A DNA stretch of 64,000 nucleotides from Kryptolebias marmoratus (taxonomy: Eukaryota; Chordata; Actinopteri; Cyprinodontiformes; Rivulidae). The notes beneath the pieces are model-generated. The model saw nothing but the letters and a program-made list of their open reading frames with translations, searched no databases and was not told where the DNA came from. The stretch spans positions 3,565,283 to 3,629,282 of the forward strand of contig NC_051434.1 in assembly GCF_001649575.2 (NCBI RefSeq). Reading direction: 5' to 3'. Made by a program: the position numbers and the translations under genes. This document shows positions 30,276 through 45,555 of this stretch, piece after piece (position 1 is the stretch's first letter; each line of letters opens with the position of its first letter).

Positions 30276-33007
30276 TGTTGCCTGGAAACCAAAAAACGTG
30301 ATAAATTAGTTTTTAAATTCCGTTAATTATGTTCACGTTTGCCTTTTTGAGTTAAAAACAGTTTTCTTGTTTGTTTTGTTTCAATAACATTGTTTTAGAA
30401 AAAAATCTAAATTGTATTAAAGTCATCATTTGTAGTTTGCATATTTTTTTCCTTTGCTTTTGATTTAAAAAAAGGAATTATCTTTTGTTTTCAGACTCTT
30501 TGTTTACCCTTGGTTGTATGTTATAAAGAAAACATTGGATTTCAAACCTTTCACATGAACAGATGAATGAACAGATTGATTCATAAAGCATACAGAGAAG
30601 TTTGATTACTGACACAAAAACACAAACATCAATCACATTCTTTTCACACCTTGTCAGCTGATTCCAAAAAAGGAGAAATGATCTTTTGATTTATAAAAAA
30701 AAAATCAAATAAAGTATAAAAATATATTCTTTAGCTTTTTATTTTGATTATAAAGTGTCTCACCATTATGAATAAACAACTATAAGTAGTAAAAAAAAAC
30801 CTTACAATTTAAAATGCTTTCTTTGTCTGCTGAATCCATTTTATTGTGATCAATGAAACAAGACATTTATTGATTCGACTTTAAAAGCTTTATTGTGATG
30901 ATGGCTGCTTTGCCTCTTTTATGAACACAACAGTTACTGCTTCTCCACTTTATGCACGACTGCATGATCATTTTAATTTATTATTTAAATATTACCATAT
31001 CCATCTGCTTATAAACCTTTATACATTTAAACTATTCTGTTTTTGAGGTCTTTAAGACAGGTTCAGTTTGTAAAATGAGGACACTTTGAAGATTACGCTT
31101 TCTTAAATGCCGAACTGTAAAACCAGAGGGTGTTTATTTGCTGCTGTTAAAAAATATTTTACCTCAGTTAGATTTTACATCAGTGACATAATGCCAAATG
31201 AGGTTCAGAACTCCTTTATGAAGATTTCAAACCTTGCAGAACTTCACCAATCGGGTCTTTAAAGCAGCAAACAGGAGCCCCTCTTCACATGAAGACACCT
31301 GAATGATCACCATAAACAGGAAAATCTTTCATCCTTTTCAATGAGGTTTAAATTGTTAAGCATTATTTAATTTGTTACATCCTTCAAGTCTAGTGTGATG
31401 ACGGCAACATCATTCACTGGGGCTATGAGACGACATGGAAAGATGGATGCAAAATAAAGAAAACAAACCTTTTACTGGCTTCACCCTGATATCTGACTGC
31501 CAGGAAAACACAGAAAGCTGTGAGGAAAAATAAAACCAGAGTCTGAACCCAGTGGCTGTGTGTTACAGGCGCCTATCCATCTCATTTAGTCTTTAAAAAA
31601 TCCTGCCAAGAAAAACAAGAATAGGAGATAATTAGAGAGGAAATGTGTAATAAGCTGCAAAATCATTTCCAATAAGACTTGAGGGTACAATTACTGCCAA
31701 AGTTGCTTTAATCAAAGATAAATGAATGATATAAATAGGAACATGTGGTGTTTTCTTAGATTTTCCACAAATGTTAGAAACATTTCAAAACCCAGTTTTT
31801 CTGTCATTTCTGGTGTTTAAATATGCAAGTTGATAAAAAGACTGTTCTGAGTCATGTAAAAATGTTCTTAAAGCAATGCATATATTTTTTTAATTAACAG
31901 TATATTAAAGATTTTATATTACAAAATAATCATGAACATTTAGTCATAATTAAAGGCTTCTGTTTGGTGTTGACATGGAATAAACTGCACATTTTGTCCA
32001 AAACTAAGACTTCATAAAGTGTGAAATGCTGTTAATCATTTCAGCCTGAAGTTACAGAATTACAGAATGTCTTTGATTGAAGAATCTGCATTATTAGGTT
32101 CTGACACTGGAGGGCGCCAAAGGTCAGGATATCAACTCAGAGTTAGTCAGTCAGAACACCAGAGTTAACATTTTTGCAAAGTTCTCAATTTTTGTTTTTA
32201 GCAATATAAATACTATTCTCTTAAAAGTAAATTAAGAAATGTCTCAGTTAAGCCTGTTTAAGGCAGATAATTACATTTAGATTGTTGGTGTTAGCTTCAG
32301 CTGCTGTAAACTGATTTAAGGAAGTCGTGTCTGAGGTAAAAGCAGTTCTTTGCTGACAATAAAGAAAATTGACTTTTGACCTCACAAATCACACTTTAAT
32401 GTCTGAAACAACAACAGATTTTAGGTCATTTAACCTTTTACAGAGTATGGTAATTAACATTCTGTTACTGCAATCAAAAAGTAAAAATATGATTTTTTTT
32501 CAGGTGAATAACTTAAATTATAATACTTTTAGCATGAGATACAGTGACAAACTTGCTTTAAATAAAGCAAATATGCATATTCAAAGTCAAACAAAGAAAA
32601 AAACTTCATCTAATAGAAAACAAAACATTATTGTTGAGTGGTTTCAATCCCCCCAAACTGCTGTACAAATTCAAGACTCGTTTAGTTTAAACACACCAAG
32701 TGACAATCCCTTCTGCCTAGAAAAAAATAAAATAAAATCCTTCAGTCCTTCTCAAAAGGAAAATCCCCATCCAGGGACAGTTTATGTCAGCTAACCAAGA
32801 ACCTGAGATAATTAATCAGCAGGAGCAAAAAGGATAAATAACAGCGAAAAACAAAATCTGTTCTTATAAACTAAACAGAGCAGGAAAAAAAAATGCTTAC
32901 GTTAACGGCTGCACAACATAAAAAAGGAGGAGAACAATGGCAGCTCACATAAATAAAGAAAACATCCCAAAATGTTTCCTTTCTATCTTCTTCCTTCCTC
33001 CTCCTCC
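30276..33007. other. AT-rich intergenic DNA between cnot3 promoter and ccdc106
   Basis: No protein-coding exon, RNA gene or recognisable repeat was identified. It includes the ccdc106 3-prime UTR at its right end, but no poly(A) site could be assigned with confidence. Confidence 0.5.
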
Positions 33008-35962
<2,955 letters not shown>

Positions 35963-36419
35963 GTAGCGCTCTGATGCATGTAAAATAAAACAAAAAGTTA
36001 AGAGGTGTATTCAGACACAGGGTCATTTACTGAAAGATGCATCACTGCTGTTTCAGGAGACCTGCAGTAAGAAGAGTGAAGGCTTAACTGGGGCCTTTCT
36101 GCATGGAGTTTGGATGTGTGGCTTTTCTCTCGATACACAAAAATCAGCAATGCTTGTGCATAGTAGGAAAATGATGCATTAATTTTAAGTGTACAAGTTC
36201 TTTGAAGGGTCTTTAAATAAACATTTGTTTATGTTAAGCAATCATTTTTATATTTTGGTATAAGAAAAATACATATTGGCCAAAAAAAAACCCCTAATAA
36301 AAATAAAAACTGCAGCTGTATTTTGGATGTTGCTTCCCTGATTTCTGAAAATCTGCATCAACCACGAAGAACTGGTTGACATCTACTCCAATTTCCTCTC
36401 ACAGTTCAAAACCTTGCAC

Positions 36420-36600
36420 GTTAATGAGCAGCTCTAATTGGTCCTGAGTGTGAGTGAGAATGGTTGGTTGTATGTGTTGTATGTGGTCCTGCCTCACAAC
36501 CAATGACTGCTGGATACAGACTCCCTGTGACTCTGAGGAGAAACTAATGATTTAGGAAATGGACGGATGGGTGGACAGACTGACTGATGGATGGATGCTG
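36420..36600 (+). mobile_element. Degenerate fish interspersed repeat with GGATGGATG tail
   Basis: Contains TGTGGTCCTGCCTCACAACC, ATGACTGCTGGATACAGACT, GACTCTGAGGAGAAACTAAT and a terminal run of TGGATGGATG. The order matches a very common fish repeat (...gacagctgggataggctccagc...gaccctgaagaggataagcgg...atggatggatgg). It is diverged and noncoding. Confidence 0.45.
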
Positions 36601-36664
36601 CTGCAGGAAATTTAAACAAATGTCAGCTGAATGTTAGGCCAATCATATACTGATCAAACTGATC

Positions 36665-36830
36665 AGGTTTTAGATTCATTTATTTATTTAAAACAGGGAC
36701 AGTGTTCATTAATAAACACCTAAACAAGTTGCTATTTTTTTATCAGAAGTCCCTTTGTCCAAGGAGAGGCATCCATAATGTAAAAATACACTATTTACAA
36801 ACAATCAGCAATAAATAAATATAGATTAAA
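36665..36830. mobile_element. Degenerate interspersed repeat
   Basis: Starts TTATTTATTTAAAACAGGGA, CAGTGTTCATTAATAAACAC and later CCAAGGAGAGGCATCC. The 'acagggacagtgcacattaat' phrase recurs in fish interspersed repeats. Class and ends are uncertain. Confidence 0.35.
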
Positions 36831-38189
36831 ACATTTGAATATAAAGAAAGATTGCAAAGCAACAAGACAACATGGCCATTTCCAAAAGAAATAAATAAAA
36901 AAGATGTCTTGTTTTTACCCTTTTAAAGAGCTAAAACTCCTAACTCAAGAATTCAAACTAGTGATTATTTAATTAAATCCTTCCACAAATGTTTGATACT
37001 TTTGCTTTACAAACTAATAACCTGATGAATGTGTAAAGAGGTGCCCATTAATTACAGTTTTATCAACTGTTCAGGCTCAATAAAAGTCCAACAAATCTGC
37101 GTTTTTCTATAGAGAAGCTCCAAACTCAAACACGTGAAAGTAAAGGAAGAAATCCATGAGCTGGGCCGTCATTACACAGGGAGCAAGGCTTGCTGCCATC
37201 AGGGAAGCTTAAAACCTGCACAAATGTTTGCTTTGGCACTAAAAGAGGAGTTGCCCAGCAGAGAGAGTTGCATGTGGGATGCTGTTACCTGGCGTGTTTG
37301 TTTCGTGTCTGCTGCTTGGAGGATTCATGGCAGCAGAGAGTCGGGCAGGTAAGGATCAGCACGAAGCAAACTGTCCGCAGTAAGCTGTTATTATTTGTCT
37401 CCAGCCGCTGCAGCGCGGTTATGCTTCTGTAATACAGCCGGGAGCAAAGCGCCCAGTCAAACGGGCCTGCAGCAGCAATTACCTGATTATAAGTGGCTCC
37501 AACAGGTGTACACAGAGCGCGCGCTCAGGTTTGCTCACGTCACACATGCGCACAAGAATGCAGGTTTCCAATCACCTTACAGGAAAAAGAAAAAAAATCC
37601 TGCTGGTTATCTGCGAGAACTTTGTATCTAAAGTTTTATTCTTTTATTTTGGCTGAAATTCCAAAATTTACCATTAAATTTTACGTTGCAATAAAAAAAA
37701 GCCTTCATATAGCGTGCAATAAGCTTCTTTATTGCCTTTTTAAATTTATGACTGATAGATTAAACCAATTGAGAAGAGTAAAAAAAAAAGATGTAGGCAA
37801 ATGCTGCATTTGATGTAACTCGGAAATTAAAAATCACATTGGGAACCCTTTTTTTTTAAAACTAGAACATATTTTATCGTCATTTGTTTTCTTTGTTGGC
37901 TTAATTTGTTCTGAAAATGAAACTTAACAGTCGTCCAAAAACTAAATTGGCTAAAATACATCAAAAAGTACTAATTTATCCCACCTTTATCACTTATAAA
38001 TTCCAACCAATTAAAGTTTTCCAAATAACATTTTAGCTGATTTATTGGGAATGAAGTAAAATGTAGAAGCGGGGCTTAAAAACTGTTTAATCTGATTTAA
38101 GTTGACCCGTGATGGTGGATTTAGCCTGCTTTTAAGGTGGAAGAGCAGAATTCCGAGTTTAACGTTGAATGCAGCAAAACTTCCTCCAG
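36831..38189. other. Intergenic DNA between ccdc106 and tmem238
   Basis: No coding exon assigned. A plus-strand ATGGCAGCAGAGAGTCGGG followed by a donor (GCAG|GTAAGG) near 37350, and minus-strand donors such as CGCCAG|GTAACAG near 37285 and AATCAG|GTAATTG near 37485, could be 5-prime exons (the minus ones for ccdc106). None can be tied to a partner exon by sequence alone. Confidence 0.35.
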
Positions 38190-38305
38190 GAAGGCGTCAC
38201 GTGAGGGGCGGGGCTCAGGTAAGGCGAGGCCCTGAAATGCGGAAGTGAAGAAAACCTCACCGCCCAGTGAGGTGTTTTATGCAACAAGAGTCGCGGGAAC
38301 AATAA
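38190..38305 (+). promoter_or_regulatory. tmem238: tmem238 promoter and noncoding exon 1
   Basis: Carries a GTCACGTGAG E-box (38196-38205), a GGGGCGGGG GC box (38205-38213) and an ETS-like GCGGAAGTG (38239-38247), followed by a plus-strand donor GAACAATAA|GTAAGTTAC at 38305/38306. The matching acceptor (CTGCCCTCAG) lies at 39302-39311, just before the start codon, so a 5-prime UTR exon and an intron of about 1 kb are inferred. Confidence 0.55.
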
Positions 38306-39318
38306 GTAAGTTACTTAAAGTGTTCATTTAATTAAGTTACTTTTATTTAGAACTTATTTTGCATCTTTTCCTTTCAGGTTGTTTCTTGTTTTCAGAAGTT
38401 AAGTCGAGATTTGATTAAATCCTAACTGAGTCCTATGTTGTTGTTGTCTTGTTTTTAATTAAATGTAATGTTAAAAGTTTCATACTATTTGTGCTCATAT
38501 AGCCTGCTATTGAATGTTGGATAATAATGTTATTGTTTGTTTTTCACCAATCTAATTTGTGTTTTATGAGCCTAATGCACATTACCTTTTATTCAGGGTT
38601 CTTCATGTGTTTGTGATTTTCTGAAAACAAGAAAAGCTGATGGCTGTCATGTCAGAACATTTATATTTAACTTAAAAGTAAAGTCAATATAAGTTAATAT
38701 AAATATAGATAGATATCTGGATGGATGGATAGATATATATCAGAAACAGACGTAGAGGGTCTGGAACTAAACATGGCATGTAAGTTCTCTGTTTTCTACT
38801 AATAATTTACTACAATCCAATAATATAGTTCTTTTTTATTATTATTAATATTATTACACTGCTTTTATCTGACTGATTTCTTAAGTTTACAGGTGAAGAC
38901 TTAAAAATCACTTAAGTCAAACTTTGATTTGTGAACAGATGCAAGTGAAATTATCTTTTAAATAGACATATTTATGTCTTAACAGCTTTACAATAATTAA
39001 AGTATATATTTTTATGAATATTTTTAATACTGTAAAGTTAGTTTGACTGATATGGAAATTTTAAATTGCATGTTGGCAAAAAACAAACAAAAAAGAGCAC
39101 TTTAAACGAGTCAGACTTTCTCTGTTTGCAGTTAAATAAGTTGATAATTAAAGTCGAATTAATTAATGAAAATAATAACGGGTCAATGCTCCAGGCTTCA
39201 AACCTCAGTATCATGTGTATCAAGTTAACTCTTGATTAGTTTTACCCATTGTACAGTTTGGTGTGTGTAAATCCCCCAGTAAGTGGAGTTTCGGTGTGTT
39301 TCTGCCCTCAGCTCCAGC

Positions 39319-40327
39319 ATGGCTCTGTGTGACGGCCTCTCTCACTGTAAAGCAGCTTTGGTGTTTGCCGTGTTGATGGACCTGCTGGGTGGAGCCGCTC
39401 TGCTGGTGGGAGTCTTCGCTCCCTTGGAGATTGATGGGAACGAGTTCGGAGACTTTCTGGTCTACAGTGGTACAGGATTTATTTCTCTTAATCTGAAATT
39501 AAAACCTCAGCTAAGATACTTTCACCTTAAAATGAATGAGTTGATAGAGGCATTTTCTAGAGTTTACAATCACAGCTGAAGAACATCTTTGATAGTAAAT
39601 TATTATATGACTGTATGGATTAATTTACTCACACTTTGCATCAGTTTCTGCTATGTATTAACTCTTAATTATGGTATTTTCTTTTTCAAACATGCTATTT
39701 CTGTCAGTGTTTCTGTCTAAAATAAGGCCAGCAGCATCTTAAAAAGTACAGAAAGCACAAATAAAAATCATTAAAAACCCTATAAGTGAGCCAAACAAGA
39801 AACAAACACATTTTATTCCTCTGACAGAGTTCAGATTTGTGTGCAGGATGATATAAATGTGTAAAGGTTAGGTTTATTGGTAGGTAGTATCAATCAGTTC
39901 TGCCAGTTTTTACGTAAAACTGTATTTAAATATTAAAGCTTCTCAACTGTAAGGATTATTTTTTATTTGTTTTGTTTTTCTGAATATTTGTTGAGTTTTA
40001 GACTTTTTGAAAGAGAAAAGAATCCGTAGGTTGATGTCTCTGTGTTTGAATGCTAAATTTAGATATTCTGTTTATATTTTGGTTGCGTCTTTATTTAAAA
40101 CAGACTTGCTGAGTTTGGGTGAGTTTGAGCAGATGATAAAGAAGTGACCTGCTGTCTGTTCAGGAGCCCTGCTCGTGGTGGCGTCCCTGGCCGGATGGGT
40201 GCTGTGGTACAGCGGGAACATCGAGGGCCTGACTGAGCAGAAGAAGTTGGGACACATCAGCAGCGCCGTCGACCGACTCGCCCGCAACCTCAGCCGGAAG
40301 ATCCGCACGATCCGGAGCCACCACTGA
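39319..40327 (+). CDS. tmem238: TMEM238-like two-pass membrane protein
   Basis: Small membrane protein of unknown biochemical role. Two coding exons, 39319-39469 and 40164-40327 (phase 1 junction, G|GTACAG and TTCAG|GAGCCC), give 104 aa. A hydrophobic helix spans about residues 13-34 (LVFAVLMDLLGGAALLVGVF) and a second about 52-67 (LLVVASLAGWVLWYSG). The linker FAPLEIDGNEFGDFLVYSGA and the following WYSGNIE closely follow human TMEM238. The C-tail is basic (LARNLSRKIRTIRSHH) and much shorter than in mammals. The ATG at 39319 follows a splice acceptor by 7 nt; an upstream in-frame GTG is not needed. Which tmem238 paralogue this is cannot be decided. An AATAAA lies at 40933. Confidence 0.85.
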
Positions 40328-40971
40328 GCCGCGAGCACGGATTCAGGACGGGTCTTTTATCAGCACAATACGTTACATTTCAAGAAGCAAGAGTTACAAG
40401 CAAGCTATAAATGTTTCAGCAGCAGATACATTTGCTGTTCTGTTACAAAGTATTGTTCATGTGTATTTACAAGCGGTGCTTTTTTAAAGTTTTTCATATT
40501 TTTTGATAGAATTCAGTTGAAAATGTTTTGATAAACCACATACAATGCTTCCTTTTCTTAAATTCAGATGATATATTGTGTTAAAATCTTACTGGAACAA
40601 AAATCTAATTATAGAAAAATGTGAATTTCAGTCTCCAGAGATTTAACAGTACATGTGATATTTATAGAGACTGTCCATGTATTTCACATTTTCTCTGTTT
40701 ATTTCATAAACCTCATTAACTTTCACAGAAACATTAAAAGCTGATGTTAAAGTGACAAATGTGGATTTAAGAACTGAAAAGAAGCTTTATGTGTTGCAGG
40801 AGGTCATGTGATATAACAGGAATGTGAAGTATTATCCAAATGGACTGCTATAGATGAGAGACTTAACATTTCAAAGGATTTACCTGATTTGCATCTTTTT
40901 TATCTAATTACCGTTGAGTCTGACAGCTCTTAAATAAAACCATTTTATATTTGATACATTTCTATAATTTT

Positions 40972-41108
40972 TTAGCTGGCTTCCAAACCATCTCAGTCTG
41001 TCCTCTCTAACTTTATCTCTCAGTCCTTCCACCTGTGCTGGACCTCTGATGACCTCATTCCTAATCCTGTCCATCCTCGTCCCTCCCAAGGAGAACCTCA
41101 ACATTGTA
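40972..41108 (-). mobile_element. LINE reverse-transcriptase-region fragment
   Basis: On minus the translation includes RMDRIRNEVIRGPAQVEGLR and DKVREDRLRWFG. The pattern 'RNE.IRG..QV....DKVRE.RLRWFGH' is typical of the C-terminal part of fish non-LTR retrotransposon polyproteins. Only about 45 codons remain; it starts just after the tmem238 poly(A) signal. Confidence 0.7.
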
Positions 41109-41330
41109 CGGATACTGATTTTAATTGTGTGTATGTATGTATGGATATGGACACAAAAACTGATTGGATGTTTTAAAAAGGTTTTAGTGACATCCAGTTG
41201 TGTAAAATGAGAACTGCTCCTCTTTATGCCTTGTCCTGACTTTAAGGTTTTTAGGAAGATATTCAAAAGTTGGAAAATTAACAATTAAATAAATAAAAAT
41301 AGTTAAATAAATACATAGAGTTGGGGAACA

Positions 41331-41333
<3 letters not shown>

Positions 41334-41382
<49 letters not shown>
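41334..41382. repeat. (TA)n microsatellite
   Basis: An uninterrupted run of about 24 TA dinucleotides between the LINE fragment and the Ig locus. Confidence 0.95.
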
Positions 41383-41384
<2 letters not shown>

Positions 41385-41999
41385 TGTTCTGCAGACTAAA
41401 TACACTTTAAATTCACTGTCTTAGTTTTTGTCAAATTTGAAATAATGAGTTGTTGTATTTTAGATACCTTATATATTTCAACAGGATCATAATTATTATT
41501 TTTGACCCAGCAAAGTAAATTTTGCCAGATCCTTAATAGGTGATTAAAAATACTAAAAGTAAGGACTGTTTTCAGTTCTCTGTGAAAAATTTGTGTTTGT
41601 TCAATAAACTGGATCAGTCTTTGCAGCTGCAGTCAGTTCAGTTTCAGTTCAGCCCCAGAGGACAGTTTTTGTGCAACGGTTTTTCAGTGTGTGCATCGCC
41701 TCACTGTTAATGTCATGAAGGGTGTGGCAGTAATAAATTGTAACGTTTAGATTTTGTGCCTTAAAAATAAACCTCTCAAATAGCAAATTAAAACATCAGC
41801 TTATTGCTGATTATTGTCATAAAAAGTATATATTGTGATTAAACCAATACTTTTTTAATATATTAGTTTGTCAAAGTTTAATGAAAAATAATAAAATAAC
41901 TAAAAGTGTGTGAAAGATGTATGTGTGGAGGTGGGGGTTATAGTCAATATCTCAAATCTGCAGCTTTCAGTTCAGTTTTTCTTCAGACTGACAGAGGGA

Positions 42000-42027
42000 G
42001 GTTTTTGTACAACTATTTTTTACTGTG
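42000..42027 (-). other. V-side recombination signal (12-bp spacer), V at 42028
   Basis: On minus, CACAGTA heptamer (42027-42021), 12-bp spacer, ACAAAAACC nonamer (42008-42000). The seventh heptamer base differs from the consensus G; the essential CAC is intact. Confidence 0.93.
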
Positions 42028-42535
42028 TGAACACCCAATTGGTGTAGACAGGAAGCTGACACTGACAGTAATAAACTGCTGCATCTTCTGCCTGAACTCC
42101 ACTGATGGTCAGAGTGAAGTCAGAGTTTGATCCACTGCCTGTAAAACGAGCTGGAGTCCCTGTGATTGGTTTAAGGGCATCATAAACAAGAAGTTTAGGA
42201 GGCTCTCCCTCTTTCTGTTGATACCAGGCCAGGTAGTCATTGTTATTCCAAGTATAGACCTTGTGACTGGACCTGCATCTGATGGTGACAGATCCTCCAA
42301 CAGCAGAGCTCACTGCTGCAGGCTGCTGAGTCACTGAGACCTGTCCTCTGGACTCTGAGGACACAGAGACAGAAACATAAAGCAGCTTCATTTCAGAGGG
42401 ACAGATGTTCACAGAGGAGAGGAGTTTGATTCTCTGGACTTTACCTGTGAAGCAGCAGCAGAGGAGAGTCCAGATGAGGACGCAGGTCAGAGTCATGTTT
42501 TTGATGAGGAGGATTTCTGTGTCTTCTGTTGTCAT
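42028..42535 (-). CDS. Immunoglobulin light-chain V gene (family 1)
   Basis: Germline V segment. Leader exon 42535-42445 ([18 protein letters not shown] as the hydrophobic signal core), a 90-bp intron, and V exon 42354-42028. The V domain starts near [20 protein letters not shown], has the FR1 Cys in TIRCRSS, FR2 [17 protein letters not shown]3 [18 protein letters not shown] and the second Cys in YYC, then a germline CDR3 [13 protein letters not shown] containing an extra Cys. It is opposite in polarity to J-C at 44515 and 45882, so joining would be by inversion. An ATGCAAAG octamer complement (42615-42622) and a minus-strand TTTATAG box (42576-42582) lie upstream of the start. The frame stays open through the intron. 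Looks functional. Confidence 0.92.
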
Positions 42536-42575
42536 GAAGGACAGCTGTCAGTCATCCAGGGTTCAACTCTCAGGA

Positions 42576-42622
42576 CTATAAACTCTCCCAGAGCACTGGA
42601 GCATGGAGCTGCTGATGCAAAG
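42576..42622 (-). promoter_or_regulatory. Ig V promoter: octamer and TATA-like box
   Basis: On minus, CTTTGCAT (42622-42615), one mismatch to the Ig octamer ATTTGCAT, is followed by TTTATAG (42582-42576), about 40 bp before the leader ATG. The same arrangement precedes the other family 1 V genes at 47789, 50574 and 59091. Confidence 0.75.
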
Positions 42623-42829
42623 AGGCTCTCTGATAAAATGCTCTGACTTTCTCCAACAGGAATTCATGTGACAGTTTTAAATAATTTCTGTGTGCAATTT
42701 TAAACATATGATTTATACAGTTTTATTATATTAAGTTGTATCATTAAGTGTTTATACATTTCAAATTTTTGATTGTTCACTTGTTTTAAAAGCATTATGT
42801 ACAATAAGAGCTTTTTAATGAATGTTTGG

Positions 42830-43440
42830 GTGATCTTGCTAAAAGACCCCAGCTGAGCACCTCAGTGTTGGAGTTCTCCTCCTGCGAACCAGAAGGTTGC
42901 CTCTCTGCATCTTTGAGCTGCAGGAAGAAAGGTGCTTATGTACCTGAACAGCAGTTCAGATTACCCAGCCTTCTTGGACTCTCTGGATGGTGTCCTGGCA
43001 GAGGTGTCGTCAGGGGATTCTGTTGTTCTGGATAACTTCGATGCCCGTGGACCATGATGGAGTTACCTGGAAGGGGGTGATTAGGAGGAACAGCCTCTCG
43101 AATCTGAACCCAAATGATGTTCTGTTATTGGACTTCTGTGGTAGGTATGGGCTGTCCGTAACAAACATCATGTTCATGCATAGAGTGATCCATAAATGGG
43201 TTTGATACCAGGCCACCTTAGGCCAAAAGTTGATGATTTATAATCAGACCTGCGTCCCTATATGTTGGACACTTGGGTAAAGAGAGTAGCTGAGCTGTTA
43301 ACTCACCTCATGATGATTTTAATATGCTGGACAGACCTGGTAAACCTAAACGAGTTATGGGGTTGAACTGAGAACATCTAGTAGAGGCTCCTGTCCACGA
43401 GGCCTTTAGCTCACACCTCAGGGAGAGGTTTTTTTTAACA
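42830..43440 (+). mobile_element. LINE endonuclease-domain remnant
   Basis: Plus-strand frames read YLNSSSDYPAFLDSLDGVLA, GDSVVLLDNFDARG, DGVTWKGVIRRNSLSNLNPN and VLLLDFCGRYGLSVTN, then DLRPYMLDTWVKRVAEL. This is the recognisable order of the endonuclease/exonuclease/phosphatase domain of a fish non-LTR retrotransposon (GDFNAH-like core here LDNFDAR). Frame changes and stops show decay. It separates the first V from its J-C. Confidence 0.75.
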
Positions 43441-44475
43441 CGTCCTGGGGAAGGTCATGGACATGGCATCCAAATGGGCCATGATTGTCTTTGAGTATCA
43501 CAAACCATGTTTTTAGTATTTTGCCTTTAGTTAATAAACTTTTTTTTCTTTTTTTTTGCCACAGATCAGCAGTCATGCTCGACTGTTGCCATGGTGATTT
43601 AGTAAAGAGCAGGAAGTGCAAAAACGGAAAAGCCGATCCATTTAAACTTCTGCTTTCCCAAGATGTTTGTTTCCTTTTCAGATGTTCCTTTCTTTTTAGC
43701 ATCAGGTCAAAATCAGCACAAATATTAAAAATAGGAAAATAAATCCATCAAAAACTTGTTACAGGACCTGAGACAAGCCTCACCCTTCAGTATGTCTTCT
43801 GTATGTCAAGCTTTCAACTACTGACTCTTTGAAACTCAGTTTATTGGTGCTAAAATACTATTTCATGTCTGAAAGTGCTGTCTTTGATAGTTTCCATGGA
43901 TTAACAAAGACAAAAAGGGAACAAAATGATGTCTTTGTGACTGCTGCTCCACGGGTTGTTATTAATGTACCTACAAGGCTGGTTCATATTTTGAGTTTAG
44001 GGGGCTTTTTAATGCTTGAATGATTTAGAAGTCAGACATAAATGGTTCAACAAACAATTGCAAACAAGCAAGAATCCTAAAAGTGGTTCTACACTGGACG
44101 GAAAGTGAGAGAAAATAAAACTCACGTTCAAAGAAAAACTTTAAAATACCTTCAGAAAGCCAAAAATATTGCTCAAGACCAGCCTAAAAAATACAAGAAC
44201 ATCTGAACCTATAGAAATTAAACAAAATCTACATATTTATAATAAGAAATGAGGGATGGTCGAAGACATTTGTGCAGTAAAGCACTCATTATTTTATCAT
44301 ATTTTGTCAATTAGTTTATTTTAACAACAATAAAATCAGACAAAAGAAAAATTATTTGCTCCAATAATTCTATTGGAACAACTAAAACATGAAATGAGTT
44401 ATAATAAATAAATGTGAAATATTTAGAGGTAATATTTATTTCTAGGTCAGAGAAAAGTGTGTCTCTGCGGTCGGA
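43441..44475. other. Unassigned spacer between LINE remnant and first J
   Basis: No gene or recognisable repeat was seen. Scattered short ORFs have no Ig or other family features. Confidence 0.5.
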
Positions 44476-44514
44476 GGTTTTTGTACGGCGGCTCAGTCCG
44501 TTTGTGGAACTGTG
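44476..44514 (+). other. J-side recombination signal (23-bp spacer)
   Basis: GGTTTTTGT nonamer (44476-44484), 23-bp spacer, AACTGTG heptamer (44508-44514). Read from the J side the heptamer is CACAGTT, deviating only at the last base. Confidence 0.92.
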
Positions 44515-44552
44515 GCACATGTTCGGTGGAGGAACCAGACTGGAGGTTAACT
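44515..44552 (+). CDS. Ig light-chain J segment, cluster 1
   Basis: 38-bp J reading HMFGGGTRLEVN with the canonical FGGGT motif, ending one base into a codon before donor T|GTAAGT. It would splice to the C exon at 45882 (J base T plus TG restores the codon). The reading frame is set by the FGGGT motif. Confidence 0.9.
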
Positions 44553-45555
44553 GTAAGTACTGTTACATATTTTACTAATAAAAACCTTCAGCTACTTTTA
44601 TCACATCCCCTTAATCATTTATGACTTTAAACACTCATTTATTCTTGCATTTATAATGTATATGTAATTGTTTAACATGTTTATACATTTTCGAGTGTCT
44701 TAAAAACAAAAATGCTCCTTAAAGAGGTTTGTTTCCTATTGTAAAAACTCCAAAAATTCAAGAAACTTGAAACTAAGGGCTGAGAATTAATTGTTAAATT
44801 TACTAAACTTCTTTTAAAGTTTAAAAATTTTGTGTTTTTGTATATATAAAATGAACAAATTGAAATTTATAGTATAGTTGAATAGTAAATGTATAGTTCA
44901 TACATTTTAGGTCTAATTCAGCAGTCAACATTGATTTCAAATTAGAAAACAAAAATCAAACACAAAATTTAAAGTTTTTTTTTCCTAAAAGAATTTTTTT
45001 ATTATTAAATATTTAGACTCAATAAATAAACACAAATTTCAGGGCCATAAAGACTGTTTCCTGTTTCGTAGCTTACACAGTTTATTCAGTATGATGAGAC
45101 ATATTGTCAATATCCAGTAATAGTTAGTTAGCTGTGGCTGAAAGTCATCAGGGCAGGAAGGTTTTTTTTTTTTTTAAATTTTAGAAACCCATGCTCAAAC
45201 ATTACTGGATTTGAAAGAAAGGAAAGCATTTGATCTGTTTGATGCATTTACTGGTTTAAGATCATGGCAGAAGTTTGCATATAACTCTTATAAAACACAC
45301 AAGAAACATCTTTGAATAATTGCATAGCGCAACAAAAACACATAAAAACAGAATAGAAGAAACAGATGTTGTAGTAAAAAGGTCAGCTTCAGATATTCTC
45401 TGAAGTGACAGTATTGAAGGTTTGAAGAAATATGAAAATAATTTCTTAGACATCTTTTTCTGGAACGACACAAAAGTCACTGAAAATAAGTGCAAACATG
45501 AAAACAGGGTGTAAAAGTACTTTGAAGTATTTATCTTTATACGGAAAACGGATTG
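44553..45555 (+). other. J-C intron, cluster 1 (5-prime part)
   Basis: AT-rich intron sequence without other genes. It contains a poly-T run near 45160-45175. The enhancer expected near light-chain C genes could not be recognised. Confidence 0.5.

Noticed and set aside
39283..39318. Longer tmem238 start from an upstream GTG
   Set aside because: A splice acceptor lies at 39302-39311, so that sequence is intronic; the ATG at 39319 fits the family.
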